Below, one piece after another: positions 61,414 to 64,000 of a stretch of 64,000 nt of DNA. Under the pieces are notes generated by a model that worked only from the letters and a program-made list of their open reading frames with translations, was not told where the DNA came from and ran no database searches. The stretch is from DATDAW01 sp036524675 (GTDB lineage: Bacteria; Verrucomicrobiota; Verrucomicrobiia; Chthoniobacterales; DASVRZ01): positions 1 to 64,000 of the forward strand of contig DATDBU010000124.1 in the NCBI GenBank assembly GCA_036524675.1, given 5' to 3'. Both the position numbers and the translations under genes were made by a program. Each line of letters starts with the position of its first letter. Positions within the stretch are counted from its first letter, which is position 1.

Positions 61414-61569
61414 ATGTCCCAACATCGCAGTCTCAAAGGCGCCAGCAAAATTGCGGCGAAGCGTAATGTGCTCAAGCGTTTTGAGCGCGTCGACGTTCTC
61501 AAAAAACGCGGCCAATTTCAGGAAGGCGATCGTGTGATCGGCCTCAAGAAGACCAAACCCGACGAATGA
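61414..61569 (+). CDS. Small basic protein of the Chlamydiae/Verrucomicrobia type
   Basis: A 51-residue, strongly basic protein beginning SQHRSLKGASKIAAKRNVLK and continuing RFERVDVLKKRGQFQEGDRV. This is the pattern of the small basic protein family (TIGR04137) described as found in Chlamydiae and Verrucomicrobia and absent elsewhere. It is short enough to be missed by gene finders but the start (ATG 61414), composition and length all fit. About a third of residues are Lys or Arg, suggesting binding to RNA or DNA, perhaps the ribosome. It precedes an rRNA-type pseudouridine synthase gene on the same strand by about 70 bases. It is the best taxonomic marker in the window. Confidence 0.9.
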   Translation: MSQHRSLKGASKIAAKRNVLKRFERVDVLKKRGQFQEGDRVIGLKKTKPDE

Positions 61570-61639
61570 GATCGGGCGTCTGCCTGCCCTGCTCTCTTGG
61601 TTCACCGTTTCCTCCGTCTGACTTCCTAAGCCAATCCCG

Positions 61640-62404
61640 ATGCGTCTGAACCGCTATCTGGCGGCAGCCGGCTTCGGCTCCCGTCGCTCCTGCGAATCGC
61701 TGATCACCGAAGGCAAGGTGACGATCAACGGCAAAGTCGTCCTTGAACTTGCCACCACGGTTGCTCCGCAAGATCACGTCAAGGTCAACGGCAAACTGGC
61801 TCGCGTCGAACAGCTCGTTTACGTGGCGCTTCACAAGCCACGCGGCTACGTGACGACGCTTGATGACGAACTCGGGCGACGGACGATCGAAGACCTGCTC
61901 CCGCGGAGCTTGCCACGCCTCTTTCACGTGGGACGCCTGGACAAAGATAGCGAAGGTTTACTCCTGCTCACAAACGATGGAGAACTGAGCCAGCGCCTGA
62001 CGCATCCGCGTTTCAAAGTCGAAAAAGAATATGAAGTCCTCCTCGACAAGCCGTTCGACCCAGCGCTGACGGAGAAATTAAAACGCGGCATCGTCCTCGA
62101 ACAAGGCCGTGCCCGGATGGAGCAAATCCGTTTCGTCGCTCCCAATCACCTTAAAGTTATCCTGCTCCAGGGTATGAAGCGGCAGATTCGTCTCATGTTT
62201 TATGATCTCGGCTACGAAGTGAAACGCCTTTGCCGCACGCGCATCGGCCCCGTTTTGCTCGGCCACCTCCCCGCAGGTACACATCGACTCCTGACCGAAC
62301 GCGAAGTCAGCCAGTTGCGCCAATTGACCGACGAACGCCCGAGCATCGAGCGTATGCGCCACCCGAATATCGAAGCCGATTTGAAAACCCGATCGGAAGG
62401 GTAG
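61640..62404 (+). CDS. Pseudouridine synthase (RsuA/RluB family)
   Basis: A 254-residue enzyme that isomerises uridine in rRNA. Residues 1-60 are an S4 RNA-binding domain (MRLNRYLAAAGFGSRRSCES followed by LITEGKVTINGKVVLELATT). The catalytic region holds FHVGRLDKDSEGLLLLTNDG, where Asp of GRLDKDSEG is the nucleophile, and HKPRGYVTTLDDELGRRTIE upstream. The C-terminal KRQIRLMFYDLGYEVKRLCR is the family's conserved substrate-binding block. It could act on 16S (RsuA) or 23S (RluB/RluE) rRNA; the S4 domain and length fit either RsuA or RluB. It sits between the small basic protein gene and moeB. Confidence 0.93.
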   Translation: MRLNRYLAAAGFGSRRSCESLITEGKVTINGKVVLELATTVAPQDHVKVNGKLARVEQLVYVALHKPRGYVTTLDDELGRRTIEDLLPRSLPRLFHVGRLDKDSEGLLLLTNDGELSQRLTHPRFKVEKEYEVLLDKPFDPALTEKLKRGIVLEQGRARMEQIRFVAPNHLKVILLQGMKRQIRLMFYDLGYEVKRLCRTRIGPVLLGHLPAGTHRLLTEREVSQLRQLTDERPSIERMRHPNIEADLKTRSEG

Positions 62405-62433
62405 ATAACTAAATAACTAACAACTAACAACCG

Positions 62434-63618
62434 ATGACCACAATCGATGCCGACCGGCTGGAAAAAATCCAGTTTAGCAATGACGAGATCGCCCGTTACT
62501 CCCGGCATCTCATCATGCCGGAGGTGACCCTCGAAGGCCAGAAACGGCTCAAAGCCGCCAAAGTGCTGTGCATCGGCACCGGCGGCCTCGGCTCGCCCAT
62601 TGCCCTCTATCTCGCCGCAGCGGGCGTCGGAACCATTGGCCTCGTCGATTTTGACGTGGTCGACTTTTCGAATCTCCAGCGCCAGATTCTGCACGGAACC
62701 AAGGACGTCGGACGTAAAAAAATCCTTTCCGCACGCGACCGCATCCGCGACGTGAACCCAAACGTGCAGGTTAATCTGCATGAGGCCCTTTTCACCTCAG
62801 CCAACGCCAAAGAAATCGTCGAGCCCTACGACGTCATCATAGACGGCACCGACAATTTTCCGACGCGATATCTCTCCAACGACGTCAGCGTTTTTTTGAA
62901 AAAGCCGAATATTTACGGCTCAATCTTCCGGTTCGACGGACAATGCACGGTTTTCGCTCCCCACCGCGGTGGCCCGTGTTACCGCTGCATGTTCCCGGAA
63001 CCGCCACCCCCCGGCATGGTGCCGAGCTGCGCAGAAGGCGGCGTTTTGGGCGTTCTCCCGGGAATCATCGGCGTGATGCAGGCCATCGAGGCCGTAAAAT
63101 TGATCATGGGGATCGGCGAACCGCTCATCGGCCGTCTCGTCCACTTCGACGCACTGAAGATGAAGTTCCGCGAGTTTAAGCTCAGGAAAGATCCCAGTTG
63201 CCCCGTTTGCGGCCCGAATCCAACCATCACCGAGCTCATCGACTACGACGAATTCTGCGGCGTGCCTCAGGCCGCTGCGAAAGATGAAGAAGAGGCCGAC
63301 GTGCCATCGATCACCGCGACGGAACTGAAGAAAAAATTCGATGCCGGCGAGAAATTCGTGCTCCTCGACGTGCGCGAAAAATTTGAATGGGACATTGCCC
63401 ATATCCCAGGCGCAAAACTGATTCCGCTCGGCGAACTCCCATCACGCATGAGCGAACTCGATTCAGCTGACGAAATCGTCCTTCAATGCAAAAGCGGCGT
63501 CCGAAGCGTCAAAGCGCTTCACGTGTTGGAAAGTGCAGGCTTCGGCAAGCTTTCCAACCTCACTGGAGGCATTACCGCGTGGGCTGACGAAGTCGACCCA
63601 TCCGTGGCGAAATATTGA
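62434..63618 (+). CDS. moeB: MoeB/ThiF-type adenylyltransferase with rhodanese domain
   Basis: A 394-residue E1-like enzyme that adenylates the Gly-Gly end of ubiquitin-like carriers (MoaD or ThiS) and supplies sulfur by its own rhodanese domain. Residues about 10-250 are the ThiF fold: EIARYSRHLIMPEVTLEGQK, then LCIGTGGLGSPIALYLAAAG as nucleotide loop and DVVDFSNLQRQILHGTKDVG. The zinc site is CYRCMF and CPVCG. Residues about 275-390 are rhodanese: FVLLDVREKFEWDIAHIPGA, with the active Cys in VLQCKSGVRSVKALHVLES. Such double-domain proteins serve both molybdopterin and thiazole pathways in many bacteria. ThiS at 53483 is a possible partner. It follows the pseudouridine synthase by 29 bases. 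Confidence 0.95.
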   Translation: MTTIDADRLEKIQFSNDEIARYSRHLIMPEVTLEGQKRLKAAKVLCIGTGGLGSPIALYLAAAGVGTIGLVDFDVVDFSNLQRQILHGTKDVGRKKILSARDRIRDVNPNVQVNLHEALFTSANAKEIVEPYDVIIDGTDNFPTRYLSNDVSVFLKKPNIYGSIFRFDGQCTVFAPHRGGPCYRCMFPEPPPPGMVPSCAEGGVLGVLPGIIGVMQAIEAVKLIMGIGEPLIGRLVHFDALKMKFREFKLRKDPSCPVCGPNPTITELIDYDEFCGVPQAAAKDEEEADVPSITATELKKKFDAGEKFVLLDVREKFEWDIAHIPGAKLIPLGELPSRMSELDSADEIVLQCKSGVRSVKALHVLESAGFGKLSNLTGGITAWADEVDPSVAKY

Positions 63619-63638
63619 GCGTTCTTTGCGAAAAGTAG

Positions 63639-63677
63639 GGCAGGCCGCCGGCCTGCCTTCGGCGGCCCGCCGGTTTT
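63639..63677. terminator. GC-rich hairpin after moeB, terminator or REP-like element
   Basis: GGCAGGCC at 63639-63646 pairs with GGCCTGCC at 63650-63657, with a three-base loop GCC. An overlapping stem pairs GCCGCC with GGCGGC. A TTTTT run follows at 63674-63678, so it can terminate the moeB transcript. The GGGCAGGCC...GGCCTGCC wording resembles repeated intergenic palindromes seen in some soil bacteria. Confidence 0.65.
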
Positions 63678-63703
63678 TGTGAAATCTGCTCACTCTTTTC
63701 CAG

Positions 63704-63913
63704 ATGATCGATCCCGACCTGCTCGCGCTTCTCCGCTGTCCGGAAACCGGTCAGTGCGTTCGCGAGATGACACCGTACGAGTTGGCTACCGTCAACGCCC
63801 GCATCACCGCTCCGATTTCGGCCGGACTTCTTCGCGACGATGGCCGCCTCGTTTTCCCCATTTTTGATGGAATCCCGGTGATGTTGCTTGATGAAGCCAT
63901 TTCCACCTCGTAA
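63704..63913 (+). CDS. Trm112-like zinc-ribbon protein
   Basis: A 69-residue protein of the Trm112 family: MIDPDLLALLRCPETGQCVR at the start, and DGRLVFPIFDGIPVMLLDEA at the end. The family motif LLACPxxxGxL is represented by LLRCPETGQ, and the closing FPIxDGIPxML block is diagnostic. In eukaryotes Trm112 activates methyltransferases; the bacterial proteins are widespread and largely uncharacterised. Only a single CP pair is conserved (the second pair found in many family members is missing), so zinc binding may be weaker. It lies 86 bases downstream of moeB on the same strand, after the hairpin, and upstream of a gene that runs off the edge. Confidence 0.9.
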   Translation: MIDPDLLALLRCPETGQCVREMTPYELATVNARITAPISAGLLRDDGRLVFPIFDGIPVMLLDEAISTS

Positions 63914-63939
63914 AAGGACGGCGCATCTTCTGCCCCGCC

Positions 63940-64000
63940 ATGCCCTCAGCCTCCGTCATCGCCACCGCGGCCAAGACCGTCATCCTTGACGATCTCGACC
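63940..64000 (+). CDS. Start of an unidentified gene at the window edge
   Basis: An ATG at 63940 opens a frame MPSASVIATAAKTVILDDLD that continues past the window. Twenty residues are too few to assign a function. It begins 26 bases after the Trm112-like gene and is probably in the same transcript. Confidence 0.4.
   Translation, partial: MPSASVIATAAKTVILDDLD

Noticed and set aside
1..64000. CRISPR arrays, insertion sequences, phage genes, rRNA
   Set aside because: No regularly spaced repeats, transposase, integrase or structural phage genes, or rRNA sequence were recognised on reading the window.

Overview
The window reads as chromosomal DNA from a member of the Verrucomicrobiota (PVC superphylum), probably a soil or freshwater heterotroph. 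The strongest marker is a 51-residue small basic protein at 61414-61569 of the type described for Chlamydiae and Verrucomicrobia. Also consistent are a DUF5069 gene, an RpoD with a long low-complexity N-terminus, weak or absent Shine-Dalgarno sites and frequent GTG starts. Most genes are ordinary chromosomal genes. No phage, insertion sequence, CRISPR array, rRNA or tRNA was recognised by eye.

Layout. 1-2400 is the most accessory-looking part: the end of an ECF sigma factor gene, a higBA toxin-antitoxin pair whose antitoxin lacks its DNA-binding half, a decayed fragment of a TIR-like nucleotide-binding protein, and an orphan small gene with a possible CheD/CNF-like Cys-His core. 2490-20000 holds housekeeping and transport genes: a proton antiporter with a cyclic-nucleotide domain, proA, a catalytically degenerate serine hydrolase, a dGTPase, glycerate kinase, two envelope acyltransferases, an M20 amidohydrolase, a second Na+/H+ antiporter, a HAD-FolB fusion, a DciA-like protein, a ferredoxin and ychF. 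20044-26261 is a compact fructose PTS locus (fruA, a fused IIA-HPr-EI, fruK) facing a DeoR-type regulator across phased CTTTCG repeats. 26300-35600 carries secreted or membrane proteins around a homocysteine methyltransferase/MTHFR fusion. 35680-38800 is a broken nagB remnant followed by treY. 38870-43800 contains a protease-dead rhomboid and a divergent ArsR / MFS / old-yellow-enzyme module. 43838-52631 holds nuoLMN, rpoD and dnaG, all on the minus strand. A vapBC-like pair with a clear operator follows at 52700-53421, then thiS and thiH. 54900-60175 is a likely ftsK - RodZ-like - 32-residue-repeat solenoid operon. The right end has a nucleotidyltransferase, the small basic protein, a pseudouridine synthase, a MoeB-rhodanese protein and a Trm112-like protein.

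How the genes work together. The fructose locus encodes every PTS protein needed to import fructose as fructose-1-phosphate and convert it to the 1,6-bisphosphate. NuoL, NuoM and NuoN form the proton-pumping arm of complex I, but the rest of complex I is not here. ThiS and ThiH, with an E1-like MoeB protein about 8 kb away, can supply sulfur carrier and dehydroglycine for thiazole synthesis, but thiG is not in the window. The most interesting unexplained material is the repeat-solenoid protein in the ftsK/rodZ operon, the HAD-FolB fusion, a set of enzymes that have lost their active sites (serine hydrolase, rhomboid, MA-clan-like peptidase), and the operator structures upstream of fruA and vapB.
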